Assembly: GCA_946629405.1 (NCBI GenBank)
Contig: CAMOXW010000110.1
Coordinates: 1 to 24,131, forward strand
DNA length: 24,131 bases
DNA from: an uncultured Ruminococcus sp.
Lineage (GTDB): Bacteria; Bacillota_A; Clostridia; Oscillospirales; Ruminococcaceae
Reading direction: 5' to 3'
Part shown: positions 14,954 through 22,334 of the stretch, in pieces
How positions within the stretch are numbered: position 1 is the stretch's first letter
Layout: every line of letters starts with the position of its first letter
Program-made: the position numbers and the translations under genes
Notes under the pieces: model-generated
Told to the model about the DNA's origin: nothing
Database searches by the model: none
What the model saw: only the letters and a program-made list of their open reading frames with translations

Positions 14954-16210
14954 ATGAGCAGAAGAGTTGTTATCACCGGTATGGGAGCTGTAACTCCCCT
15001 CGGTACAGGAGTTGACAAATTCTGGGAGGGCATCAGGGCAAACAGACTTGGTATTTCCTACATCGACGCTTTCGATACGGAGCGTACAGGCGTAAAGATC
15101 GCAGGTTTAGTCCGCGATTTCAACGACGAGGACTATTTCGACGTCAAGGGCTGTTTCGACAAGAAGGAATCAAAGCGCATGGACCGCTTCACCAAGTATT
15201 CTGTTGTAGCAGCGCATGAGGCGCTTACTGACGCAGGCACCGATCTTTCCGACCTCGATCCATACAGAGTAGGTGTGCTTGTTGGAAGCGGCATCGGCGG
15301 TATCGATCTGACACTTTCGGAGCACGGGAAGTACCTCGAAAAAGGTCCCTCACGGATATCCGCATTCTATATCCCGATGATGATAAGCAATATGGCTGCC
15401 GGTACCATAGCCATGAAGACAGGCTTCAAGGGCGCTAATTTTGACATCACAACAGCCTGTGCTACCGGTACGCACTCGATCGGCGAGGCTTTCAGGAAGA
15501 TCAAGGACGGCTACCTCGATGCTGCTCTTGCAGGCGGTACTGAGAGTACGAACGTTGAGTTCACCTATGCCGGATTCTCAAATATGAAGGCGCTCACAAA
15601 GTCCGGAGATCTCGAAAGAGCTTCTATCCCCTTTGATAAGGAAAGAAGCGGCTTCGTTCTGGGTGAAGGAAGCGCTGTTCTGCTGCTTGAGGAATATGAG
15701 CACGCTAAGGCAAGGGGGGCTAAGATATACGCTGAGGTGGCCGGCTACGGTGCTACCTGCGACGCTTACCACATGACCTCTCCTATGCCTTCAGGCGAAG
15801 CTGCCGGAATGGGCATGACACTTGCTATACAGGAGGCAGGTCTTACACCTGCTGATATAGACTACATAAACGCGCACGGTACTTCAACAGGTCTCAACGA
15901 CAAGTACGAAACTGCCGCGATAAAGCTCGCCTTCGGTGAATACGCAAAGAAGGTGAAGATAAATTCCACAAAGTCCATGATAGGACACCTTCTCGGCGCT
16001 GCGGGTGCTGTTGAGGCTGTAGTATGCGCTAAATCCATTCAGGAGGGCTTCATCCACAGGACAGTTGGCTATAAGGTCCCTGACGAGGAGTGCGATCTTG
16101 ATTACTGCGTAAACGGAAATGTGGAGCAGGAGGTCAACGCTGCGCTTTCAAATTCACTGGGCTTCGGCGGTCATAACGCCACGCTCTGTTTCAGAAAAGT
16201 TACAGATTAA
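14954..16210 (+). CDS. fabF: Beta-ketoacyl-ACP synthase II FabF
   Basis: 418 residues. It elongates acyl-ACP with malonyl-ACP. The Cys-His-His triad is visible: Cys169 in TTACATGTHSIG, His in NAHGTSTGLND and His in IGHLLGAAGAVE. The N-terminal RRVVITGMGAVTPLG and the C-terminal NSLGFGGHNA are hallmark stretches. The start is the ATG at 14954 behind AAAGGA; a TTG 15 bp upstream would swallow the ribosome binding site and is rejected. 58 bp separate it from fabG; no terminator is seen there. Confidence 0.97.
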   Translation: MSRRVVITGMGAVTPLGTGVDKFWEGIRANRLGISYIDAFDTERTGVKIAGLVRDFNDEDYFDVKGCFDKKESKRMDRFTKYSVVAAHEALTDAGTDLSDLDPYRVGVLVGSGIGGIDLTLSEHGKYLEKGPSRISAFYIPMMISNMAAGTIAMKTGFKGANFDITTACATGTHSIGEAFRKIKDGYLDAALAGGTESTNVEFTYAGFSNMKALTKSGDLERASIPFDKERSGFVLGEGSAVLLLEEYEHAKARGAKIYAEVAGYGATCDAYHMTSPMPSGEAAGMGMTLAIQEAGLTPADIDYINAHGTSTGLNDKYETAAIKLAFGEYAKKVKINSTKSMIGHLLGAAGAVEAVVCAKSIQEGFIHRTVGYKVPDEECDLDYCVNGNVEQEVNAALSNSLGFGGHNATLCFRKVTD

Positions 16211-16223
16211 GGAGGAGCAAGCA

Positions 16224-16709
16224 ATGAGCGAAATCTTAGGAATGGTCGATACCGAGACCATTGAAAAACTTGCTGACATCATCAACAGGAAGGAGCTCTC
16301 GGAGCTCACGTTGTCAAACGGCGAAAAGACTATTACTATCAAGGGCAAGAAGTGCCTGCCTCCGCCTCCGCCGGCTATGCCGTTTATCGGAGCTCCGGTT
16401 CAGGCGTCAGTGCCTTCCTCTCCGGCTGAGGAAAATCTTTCCGCATCTGAGGCACAGGCTGCCGGAGAGATCAGCGGAAAGCTCGTGAAATCACCTATCG
16501 TTGGCACATTCTATGCAGCTCCCTCGCCTGATAAGCCGCCGTTCGTAAGGGTCGGCGATGAGGTCAAGAAGGGCGACGTCATCATGATAATCGAGTCCAT
16601 GAAGCTGATGAACGAGATACAGTCCGACTACGACGGCATCGTTGACAGGATACTCGTTTCTGACGGTCAGGCTGTAGAGTACGACCAGCCTATCATGGTC
16701 ATAAAATAA
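16224..16709 (+). CDS. accB: Biotin carboxyl carrier protein of acetyl-CoA carboxylase AccB
   Basis: 161 residues. It carries the biotin that shuttles CO2 between AccC and the AccAD transferase. The N-terminal helical part is followed by a Pro/Ala/Ser-rich linker (about 44-82, with a run of prolines) and the biotinyl domain (about 84-161). The biotinylation motif ESMKLMNEI puts biotin on Lys127. GGAGGAGC precedes the ATG 13 bp after the fabF stop; the longer upstream frame overlaps fabF and is rejected. Confidence 0.97.
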   Translation: MSEILGMVDTETIEKLADIINRKELSELTLSNGEKTITIKGKKCLPPPPPAMPFIGAPVQASVPSSPAEENLSASEAQAAGEISGKLVKSPIVGTFYAAPSPDKPPFVRVGDEVKKGDVIMIIESMKLMNEIQSDYDGIVDRILVSDGQAVEYDQPIMVIK

Positions 16710-16724
16710 CTCCCGGAGGTAACT

Positions 16725-17171
16725 ATGGCTGATATACTTATGAACCAAGAGCAGATAAAGGAGATAATCCCGCACCGTGAACCGTTCCTTCTCATTGACG
16801 AGGTCGTTGATATGGAGGTAGGCGTGAAGATCCACGCAAGGAAGTACATTAAAGAGGAGGACTTCTGGTTCGAGGGACATTTCCCCGGCTATCCGGTAAC
16901 TCCCGGAGTGCTCATGATCGAGATGCTCGCTCAGGCGGGTGCTGTATGTATGCTGTCAAAGCCCGAATTAAAGGGAAAAATAGGACTTTTTGGAGGCATT
17001 GACAAGGCTAAGTTCCGCCGTCAGGTCGTACCGGGCGACGTGCTTGATCTTGAAGTTGAGATGATACGTCAGCGCGGTTCCGTAGGCACAGGTAAGGGTC
17101 TGGCTTCTGTCGGCGGCGAAAAGGCAGTCTCCTGCGAGCTGACCTTTGCGTTTGTTGACGCTAACAAATAA
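16725..17171 (+). CDS. fabZ: 3-hydroxyacyl-[acyl-carrier-protein] dehydratase FabZ
   Basis: 148 residues of the hotdog fold. It removes water from 3-hydroxyacyl-ACP to give trans-2-enoyl-ACP. IPHREPFLLIDEV near the start and GHFPGYPVTPGVLMIEMLAQ carry the catalytic His and Glu. GIDKAKFRRQVVPGD is the second family signature. CGGAGG precedes the ATG and the gap to accB is 15 bp. No FabA-like or FabN-like partner is visible in the window, so how or whether unsaturated fatty acids are made cannot be told from here. Confidence 0.97.
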   Translation: MADILMNQEQIKEIIPHREPFLLIDEVVDMEVGVKIHARKYIKEEDFWFEGHFPGYPVTPGVLMIEMLAQAGAVCMLSKPELKGKIGLFGGIDKAKFRRQVVPGDVLDLEVEMIRQRGSVGTGKGLASVGGEKAVSCELTFAFVDANK

Positions 17172-17259
17172 CTGCTTTTCTGTGATCCATAACTGCGGTG
17201 TACCCGCTTTTATTACGGATTAAGCATTATGTATTGTGATGCAAGGAGATATTATATAG

Positions 17260-18618
17260 ATGTTCAGAAAAATACTTATCGCTAACAGAGGCGAGATCGC
17301 CGTCCGTATCATAAGGGCGTGCCGCGAGCTGGGAGTAAGGTGCGTAGCGGTCTATTCCACCGCTGACAGAAATTCCCTCCATGCACAGATCGCCGATGAG
17401 GCTGTGTGCATTGGTCCGCCCGCTACAAAGGACAGCTACCTCAATATGGACGCTGTGATACAGGCTGCGCTTAATACCGGTGCGGAGGCTATCCATCCCG
17501 GATTCGGCTTCCTTTCGGAAAATGCGGAGTTCGCAAGAAAATGCGCGGAGTATGGCCTGGTGTTCATAGGGCCTTCCCCGGAGGCTATCGAGCTGCTCGG
17601 CAACAAGGCTGCTGCAAAGGAAACTATGGCAGCGGCAGGTGTACCTGTTATTCCCGGTTCAAAGGGCGCTGTTGCTACGGTGGACGAGGCGAGAGCCTTT
17701 GCTGAAAAGGCCGGCTATCCCGTGCTCGTCAAGGCTTCCGCAGGAGGCGGCGGACGCGGTATACGCCGTGTTGACCTCCCCTCAGAGCTCGAGGCTCAGA
17801 TGACTGCCGCTCAGCAGGAGGCCGAAAAGTTCTTCGGCGACAGCTCCGTATATATCGAAAAATTCCTCATAAACCCCCACCATGTCGAGATACAGATAAT
17901 CGGCGACCAGCACGGTCACTATATCTATCTCGGAGAGCGCGACTGCTCGATGCAGCGCCGTAATCAGAAGATAATTGAGGAGTGTCCCAGCCCCATAGTT
18001 GACGCTGAGCTGAGGAAGAAAATGGGTGAGGCTGCTGTTACTGCCGCAAAGCAGTGTAATTACTTCAACGCCGGTACCATAGAATTTCTCGTCGATGAGG
18101 AGAGAAGCTTCTACTTCATGGAGATGAATACCCGTATTCAGGTCGAGCACCCGATTACCGAGGAGGTTACCGGCTTCGACCTCGTAAAGGCTCAGATAGA
18201 GATAGCCGCCGGCCTGCCGCTGAAGGTCAGCCAGGACGAGGTAAAGCTCCGCGGTCATGCTATAGAGTGCCGTATCAATGCAGAGAATCCCAGCCTCGAT
18301 TTCAGACCGTCGCCCGGCACCATTACAGCGCTGTATATGCCCGGCGGCCCCGGAATAAGAATAGACGGCGCGGTATATCAGGGGTATACGATAACGCCTT
18401 ATTACGACTCGATGATAAGCAAGCTCATTGCTCACGGCTCCGACCGCGAGGACGCTATAAACAAGATGAAATGGGCTCTCTCTGAGTTCATCGTGGAGGG
18501 CGTGGATACGAATATCGAATTTCAGCTTGAAATGATAACCCGCCCCGAATTCCGCAGCGGTTCCTATGATATAGGCTTCCTCAACCGGTATATGGAGAAG
18601 CGGAAGAAGAACAAATAG
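17260..18618 (+). CDS. accC: Acetyl-CoA carboxylase biotin carboxylase subunit AccC
   Basis: 452 residues, full length. It carboxylates biotin on AccB using ATP and bicarbonate. The N-terminal domain begins FRKILIANRGEIAVRIIRA. The ATP-grasp part carries the glycine-rich loop KASAGGGGRGIR, ERDCSMQRRNQK and the metal/substrate segment EMNTRIQVEHPITEE. The C-terminal domain includes GHAIECRINAE. AAGGAGA lies 12 nt before the ATG. The 88-bp gap after fabZ contains only a weak 4-bp hairpin. Confidence 0.98.
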   Translation: MFRKILIANRGEIAVRIIRACRELGVRCVAVYSTADRNSLHAQIADEAVCIGPPATKDSYLNMDAVIQAALNTGAEAIHPGFGFLSENAEFARKCAEYGLVFIGPSPEAIELLGNKAAAKETMAAAGVPVIPGSKGAVATVDEARAFAEKAGYPVLVKASAGGGGRGIRRVDLPSELEAQMTAAQQEAEKFFGDSSVYIEKFLINPHHVEIQIIGDQHGHYIYLGERDCSMQRRNQKIIEECPSPIVDAELRKKMGEAAVTAAKQCNYFNAGTIEFLVDEERSFYFMEMNTRIQVEHPITEEVTGFDLVKAQIEIAAGLPLKVSQDEVKLRGHAIECRINAENPSLDFRPSPGTITALYMPGGPGIRIDGAVYQGYTITPYYDSMISKLIAHGSDREDAINKMKWALSEFIVEGVDTNIEFQLEMITRPEFRSGSYDIGFLNRYMEKRKKNK

Positions 18619-18674
18619 TGCAGGGGAAAATATCCCCGGCGTCCGTTTATTATTGATAGAAGTGGTGAAATAAA

Positions 18675-19520
18675 TTGTTTGAAGATTTCTTTGACGTCGT
18701 GAAAAAGCGCTTCAACGGCAGCGACGACGACTATAAACCGCCGATGTTCAAATGCCCGAGATGTCAGGATACCAGCCCGCTCTCAAAATATGAGGAGCTT
18801 CACAGGGTTTGCCCTAAGTGTAACTACCACGGCAGGCTCTCCTCGAACGAGCGTATCGCTATCACCGCCGACAAGGGCAGCTTCAGGGAGTTCGATGCGG
18901 ATATGAAAAGCCTTAACCCCCTCAACTTTCCCGATTATGACGAGAAGCAGGAGGAGCTCCGCGAAAGCACCGACCTGAATGACGCTGTTGTTACCGGTAC
19001 CGCTCTGATAAAGGGCTCGCCTGTCGTGCTTGGCGTCATGGATTCGAGATATATGATGGGAAGTATGGGAAGCGTTGTCGGCGAAAAGGTCACAAGAGCA
19101 TTCGAGTATGCAACTGAAAACAGCCTGCCGGTCGTAATGTTCACAGCTTCCGGCGGTGCGCGTATGCAGGAGGGTATCGTGTCCCTGATGCAGATGGCAA
19201 AGACTTCCGGTGCGGTAAAGCTCCACAGCGACAAGGGCGGTCTTTACATATCCGTCATGACCGACCCGACTACCGGAGGTGTTACGGCTTCCTTCGCCTC
19301 GCTTGGCGACATCATAATCGCTGAGCCAAAGGTCCTCATCGGCTTTGCCGGAAGGCGCGTTATCGAGGGAACTATCAAGCAGAGACTTCCCGAGGACTTC
19401 CAGCTTGCCGAATTCATGCACGAAAAAGGCTTCGTCGATATGATAGTAGAACGCAGGAAATTGCGGAGCGTGCTCTCCCACCTGCTAAAACTGCACGGCT
19501 TCACGCCGAAGGAGGTCTGA
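18675..19520 (+). CDS. accD: Acetyl-CoA carboxylase carboxyltransferase beta subunit AccD (TTG start)
   Basis: 281 residues. With AccA it transfers carboxyl from biotin to acetyl-CoA. A four-Cys zinc ribbon lies at the N-terminus (Cys27-x2-Cys30 and Cys46-x2-Cys49), then the crotonase-fold domain with TASGGARMQEGI, SVMTDPTTGGVTASFA and IGFAGRRVIEGT. The frame opens with TTG at 18675; the next in-frame ATG (codon 24) would leave only a few residues before the zinc ribbon. The ribosome site is weak (AAGTGGTG), so translation may be reduced relative to neighbours. The stop is 3 bp before accA, and accA's GGAGG lies inside the accD end, so the two subunits are translationally coupled. Confidence 0.96.
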   Translation: MFEDFFDVVKKRFNGSDDDYKPPMFKCPRCQDTSPLSKYEELHRVCPKCNYHGRLSSNERIAITADKGSFREFDADMKSLNPLNFPDYDEKQEELRESTDLNDAVVTGTALIKGSPVVLGVMDSRYMMGSMGSVVGEKVTRAFEYATENSLPVVMFTASGGARMQEGIVSLMQMAKTSGAVKLHSDKGGLYISVMTDPTTGGVTASFASLGDIIIAEPKVLIGFAGRRVIEGTIKQRLPEDFQLAEFMHEKGFVDMIVERRKLRSVLSHLLKLHGFTPKEV

Positions 19521-19523
19521 GCT

Positions 19524-20330
19524 ATGGACGAGAAAAAAACTGCGTGGGAACGCCTCCAGATAATCCATGCTAAGGGAAGACCTACCATAAGGGACTATAT
19601 CCCGTTTATTTTCACCGATTTCTATGAGCTTCACGGTGACAGGCTGTTCGGTGACGATAAGGCTATTATAGGCGGGATAGCAAGGCTTGACAACCGTCCG
19701 GTGACTATTATCGCGGAGGTCAAGGGCCGTGACATCAATGAGAATAAGGCGTGCAACTTTGCAATGCCCCACCCGGAGGGCTACAGAAAGGCTCTGAGGC
19801 TTGCAAAACAGGCTGAAAAATTCCACAGACCAGTTATATGCTTCATCGACACTCCCGGTGCATTCTGCGGAGTTGCCGCTGAGGAGAGGGGACAGGGCGA
19901 GGCTATCGCCAAGAATATCGCAGAATTTATGACCCTCCGCACGCCTATCATATCCGTCGTGCTGGGCGAAGCCGGAAGCGGCGGCGCACTTGCGCTCGGC
20001 GTATGCGATGAGCTTGCCATGCTGGAGAACGCTGAATACTCAGTTCTTTCGCCAAGAGGCTTCGCAAGCATCCTCTGGAAGGACGCCTCCCGTGAGCAGG
20101 AAGCAAGCGAGGTAATGCGGATTACAGCCGAGGATATGGTCAGTCTGGGAGTTGCCGAGGCTATCATTGAGGAGCCCCTCGGAGGCGCACATAACGATTT
20201 AGACAAAATTTCGGAGAATATTAAAGAATATTTGTCACTGAAAATTCCAGAAAAATGCAAAAAAGATATTGACGTTTTGCTAAAAGAACGTTATACTAAA
20301 TTTAGAAAAATCGGTGCATTCACAGAATGA
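19524..20330 (+). CDS. accA: Acetyl-CoA carboxylase carboxyltransferase alpha subunit AccA
   Basis: 268 residues, in the shorter Firmicute range (E. coli AccA is about 319). It is the partner of AccD in the carboxyltransferase. [20 protein letters not shown] is the usual opening; [15 protein letters not shown] (here [16 protein letters not shown]), [23 protein letters not shown] and [15 protein letters not shown] are characteristic. Base composition turns distinctly AT-rich over the last 140 bp, encoding a Lys-rich tail. 35 bp separate it from acpP. Confidence 0.97.
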   Translation: MDEKKTAWERLQIIHAKGRPTIRDYIPFIFTDFYELHGDRLFGDDKAIIGGIARLDNRPVTIIAEVKGRDINENKACNFAMPHPEGYRKALRLAKQAEKFHRPVICFIDTPGAFCGVAAEERGQGEAIAKNIAEFMTLRTPIISVVLGEAGSGGALALGVCDELAMLENAEYSVLSPRGFASILWKDASREQEASEVMRITAEDMVSLGVAEAIIEEPLGGAHNDLDKISENIKEYLSLKIPEKCKKDIDVLLKERYTKFRKIGAFTE

Positions 20331-20365
20331 CTGATTTTACTTGCAATATAAAAGGAGGAAGAATA

Positions 20366-20611
20366 ATGGTTTTTGAAAAGCTCAAGGATATTATTGCTGA
20401 GCAGCTCGGTGTTGACGCCGACGAGGTAACAACTGAGGCTAATATTCAGGATGACCTCGGTGCTGATTCCCTCGACGTTGTTGATCTTATCACAACAATC
20501 GAGGATGAGTTCGATATCTCTATCCCCGACGAGGCTGTTGAGGAGATCAAGACTGTCGGCGATATCGTAAACTACATCGAGAAGAACGCTGAGACAGAAG
20601 ACGCTGAATAA
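20366..20611 (+). CDS. acpP: Acyl carrier protein AcpP
   Basis: 81 residues, acidic. The phosphopantetheine site is the DSL motif in [11 protein letters not shown] (Ser35). The four-helix pattern with EFDISIPDE and VGDIVNYIE is standard. The start is the ATG after AAAGGAGGAAG; an earlier in-frame ATG overlapping accA is rejected. It is the last gene of the operon, not next to fabF or fabD as in many bacteria, and is followed by hairpins likely to end the transcript. Confidence 0.97.
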   Translation: MVFEKLKDIIAEQLGVDADEVTTEANIQDDLGADSLDVVDLITTIEDEFDISIPDEAVEEIKTVGDIVNYIEKNAETEDAE

Positions 20612-20622
20612 TGCGTGAGTTT

Positions 20623-20644
20623 CCCCCGGCTGTAAGGTCGGGGG
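20623..20644 (+). terminator. Possible early terminator hairpin after acpP
   Basis: A 6-bp CCCCCG/CGGGGG stem with a 10-nt loop, 12 bp after the acpP stop, followed by ATATTTCTT. The tail is only moderately T-rich, so termination may be partial, with the stronger hairpin at 20707 behind it. Confidence 0.5.
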
Positions 20645-20706
20645 ATATTTCTTGCCGCCTGCAAGGATGCTTAGCCTGAACCGGCAGCAGAGGATGAATA
20701 AAGCAA

Positions 20707-20740
20707 AAACGCCCGGGAGAAGTGATTCTCCCGGGCGTTT
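20707..20740. terminator. Strong bidirectional terminator between acpP and the zinc-ribbon gene
   Basis: A 15-bp perfect stem with a GTGA loop and a GC-rich core (CGCCCGGGAGAA). On the minus strand it runs into TTTTTGCTTT; on the plus strand into GTTTCCGTTT. It separates convergent transcription of acpP and the gene at 20844-21428. Confidence 0.9.
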
Positions 20741-20779
20741 CCGTTTGCACGGAGCAGTTTTTCATAAACTCTTTGCGGT

Positions 20780-20842
20780 CAGTACAGCTGTACTGCCGGA
20801 AACGGCATTTCAGGCTTGTATATTCAGGTCCAGAGCCTGAAA
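20780..20842. repeat. Cluster of three inverted repeats downstream of the zinc-ribbon gene
   Basis: A 16-bp perfect palindrome CAGTACAGCTGTACTG (20780-20795). A 5-bp stem TGCCG/CGGCA with a GAAA tetraloop (20794-20807) follows. Then TTTCAGGCT (20808-20816) pairs with AGCCTGAAA (20834-20842). They abut the stop codon of the zinc-ribbon gene. I do not see a coding frame here. Confidence 0.65.
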
Positions 20843-20843
20843 A

Positions 20844-21428
20844 CTATCTGAGACTGAACTTAATGGTATCGGTGGTTTTTCTGTCGGTTATGTTGTTGCT
20901 GTCGGTAATATTAAATTTGAACTCAGCTTCTTTTATCGTCGCATAGGATAAACCGTTGTCGCTGAGATAGGAGTCAAGGACATCTATGGTATCGTTGGTT
21001 ATTTTTCCGGCAGCGACCTCAGCGTAGAAAGGTGCATTTATCGAATAGCCGTCAACAGAGAAATCGTCTATCGTGATAACAAGTGATTTATCGGTATTGT
21101 TTTCTATTTTCAGCTTGATGTCGGTGCTGACATTCAGGGCAGCAGCTTCCATTCCGGTGTAGGTTACCTTCAAGCCGCTCTCATCGTAAATAACTGTCTC
21201 GGCAGTCACATTCTTGTCATTGCTTTTTTTCTCGTCCTCTTTTACAGCGTCATCTGCCGCTTTGCTGCATGAAGCGATTATAATGCCAATAATTACCAGT
21301 ATTACGATAACGGCAAGGCACCCTATGCTCATATGCTGCCTTTTTCCGCAGGTCGGGCAAACCTTTGCACCTTTTTTCATCTCTGATTTACAGTGCTTGC
21401 ATAATTTGGTTGCTGAATTGTCTTTCAT
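20844..21428 (-). CDS. Zinc-ribbon, single-TM exported-domain protein of unknown function
   Basis: 194 residues. An N-terminal zinc ribbon uses Cys10-x2-Cys13 and Cys24-x2-Cys27 (CPTCG). One membrane segment follows at about 35-54, then a charged linker (about 55-75). The exported domain (about 78-194) is rich in beta-strand patterns, including a stretch like TDIKLKIENNTDKSLVI that recalls DUF4352/immunoglobulin-like domains; this is an impression, not a match. No enzyme motif is seen. GGAG lies upstream of the ATG. Its promoter (21471-21499) is overlapped by two palindromes, and an XRE regulator gene is divergently oriented, so control by that regulator is likely. Confidence 0.82.
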   Translation of the reverse strand: MKDNSATKLCKHCKSEMKKGAKVCPTCGKRQHMSIGCLAVIVILVIIGIIIASCSKAADDAVKEDEKKSNDKNVTAETVIYDESGLKVTYTGMEAAALNVSTDIKLKIENNTDKSLVITIDDFSVDGYSINAPFYAEVAAGKITNDTIDVLDSYLSDNGLSYATIKEAEFKFNITDSNNITDRKTTDTIKFSLR

Positions 21429-21443
21429 TTAACTCACTCCTTT

Positions 21444-21470
21444 ATAAATATCCCGTTTTGGGATATTTAT
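21444..21470. promoter_or_regulatory. Perfect inverted repeat at the start site of the zinc-ribbon gene
   Basis: ATAAATATCCC (21444-21454), 5-nt spacer GTTTT, GGGATATTTAT (21460-21470). It lies directly downstream of the -10 on the minus strand, over the expected transcription start, and ends 6 bp before the GGAG site. It could be an operator or, in RNA, a 5'-UTR hairpin. Confidence 0.7.
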
Positions 21471-21492
21471 ATTATACCAGAATGGTATAATA
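21470..21492. promoter_or_regulatory. Perfect 10-bp-arm palindrome overlapping the promoter
   Basis: TATTATACCA (21470-21479), GAA, TGGTATAATA (21483-21492). It overlaps the -10 and spacer of the minus-strand promoter and also places a TATAAT on the plus strand (21486-21491) facing the XRE gene, so one dyad could control both directions. Confidence 0.7.
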
Positions 21493-21499
21493 ACGTCAA
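21471..21499 (-). promoter_or_regulatory. SigA promoter of the zinc-ribbon gene
   Basis: TTGACG (21494-21499), 17-nt spacer, TATAAT (21471-21476) on the minus strand, about 43 bp before the ATG. Confidence 0.85.
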
Positions 21500-21561
21500 G
21501 GGAACATACACCTTTTCTACACTAATCACAAAGTGCAGATCATTCCTTTGGTGAAAATGCT

Positions 21562-21768
21562 ATGAGACTTAAAGAGCTGAGAAAAACTAAAAAAATGACA
21601 CAGCAGCGGCTTGCAATTGAACTTAATATGAACCAGAACACCCTCAGTCGGTATGAGACAGGCGAGCGTCAGGCGGATTACCAGACACTCATCCTCATTG
21701 CGGATTATTTCGGCGTATCTATCGACTATCTTCTTGAACGGACTGACAACCCCGCATTTTTAAAATAA
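21562..21768 (+). CDS. Small XRE-family HTH transcriptional regulator
   Basis: 68 residues, almost all of it a Cro/CI-type helix-turn-helix (about 3-60). RLKELRKTKKMTQQRLA is helices 1-2, MNQNTLSRYETGERQ is the recognition helix and turn, and FGVSIDYLLERTD is the usual end. There is no extra domain for ligand or dimer contacts, so it resembles small repressors beside stress or phage-derived genes. The ribosome site is weak (GGTGAAAA). It is divergent from the zinc-ribbon gene with palindromes between them, suggesting it binds there and may also control itself. A terminator follows immediately. Confidence 0.92.
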   Translation: MRLKELRKTKKMTQQRLAIELNMNQNTLSRYETGERQADYQTLILIADYFGVSIDYLLERTDNPAFLK

Positions 21769-21797
21769 AAGCTCCCCCTGGTCCGGAGGAGCTTTTT
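21767..21797. terminator. Bidirectional terminator between the XRE gene and the oxidoreductase operon
   Basis: AAAAGCTCC (21767-21775) pairs with GGAGCTTTT (21788-21796). T-runs lie on both sides (plus TTTTT, minus TTTTATTTT). It overlaps the XRE stop codon and starts 4 bp past the stop of the minus-strand gene at 21801. Confidence 0.87.
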
Positions 21798-21800
21798 GCT

Positions 21801-22334
21801 TTATGAATTCATGCCGATCTCGATCGCCTTATAGTTATTGGGGATAAGCGCTGCCTTCTTCGGGGGGACTACCTTCTCGATAGCCTTCTTCATGGTATCG
21901 AGTGAGCAGATCTCAGTCTCCTTGAGGAGCTTTCCGAGGAGGATTATGTTTGAGCCGCCCTTGAGAGCGTTATCGTCAGCAAGCTGCTGCGAGGGGATGC
22001 CGAAAAGCTGAATGTCAGTCCTGTCTGTGTTTGCCTCGATGAGAGTGCTGTCGAAGAATACCTTTCCGCCGGGACGTACAGCCTTCACGAACTTGTCGAA
22101 CGAGGGCTGGTTCATAACGATAAGGATATCGGGAGTGAGCACAAGCGGCGAACCAATGGGCTCATCGGAAATACATACGGAACAGTTGCAGGTACCGCCT
22201 CTCATTTCAGGGCCGTATGAGGGGAGCCATGAGAGCTCCTTGTCGTCCATAAGTCCGCAGTAAGCGAGTATCTTTCCGGCAAAGAGGATTCCCTGTCCGC
22301 CGAAGCCTGCGAGAAGTATCTCAGTTGTAGCCAT
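21801..22334 (-). CDS. 2-oxoacid:ferredoxin oxidoreductase gamma subunit (KorC type)
   Basis: 177 residues. It is the gamma subunit of a thiamine-diphosphate enzyme that oxidatively decarboxylates a 2-oxoacid to acyl-CoA, reducing ferredoxin, or runs in reverse. The family opening ILLAGFGGQGILFAGKIL is clear, as are WLPSYGPEMRGGTCNCSV and the later NIILLGKLL. Its ATG overlaps the beta-subunit stop by one base (TAATG), so translation is coupled. It is the last gene of the operon, followed by a terminator. The substrate is not readable from this subunit. Confidence 0.93.
   Translation of the reverse strand: MATTEILLAGFGGQGILFAGKILAYCGLMDDKELSWLPSYGPEMRGGTCNCSVCISDEPIGSPLVLTPDILIVMNQPSFDKFVKAVRPGGKVFFDSTLIEANTDRTDIQLFGIPSQQLADDNALKGGSNIILLGKLLKETEICSLDTMKKAIEKVVPPKKAALIPNNYKAIEIGMNS

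Noticed and set aside
17195..17207. Hairpin GCGG/CCGC followed by TTTTATT between fabZ and accC, as a terminator
   Set aside because: Only a 4-bp stem; too weak, and the operon clearly continues with accCDA.
20652..20946. Small plus-strand open frames in the acpP / zinc-ribbon spacer
   Set aside because: They run across terminator stems and palindromes, lack ribosome sites and have no protein-like pattern.
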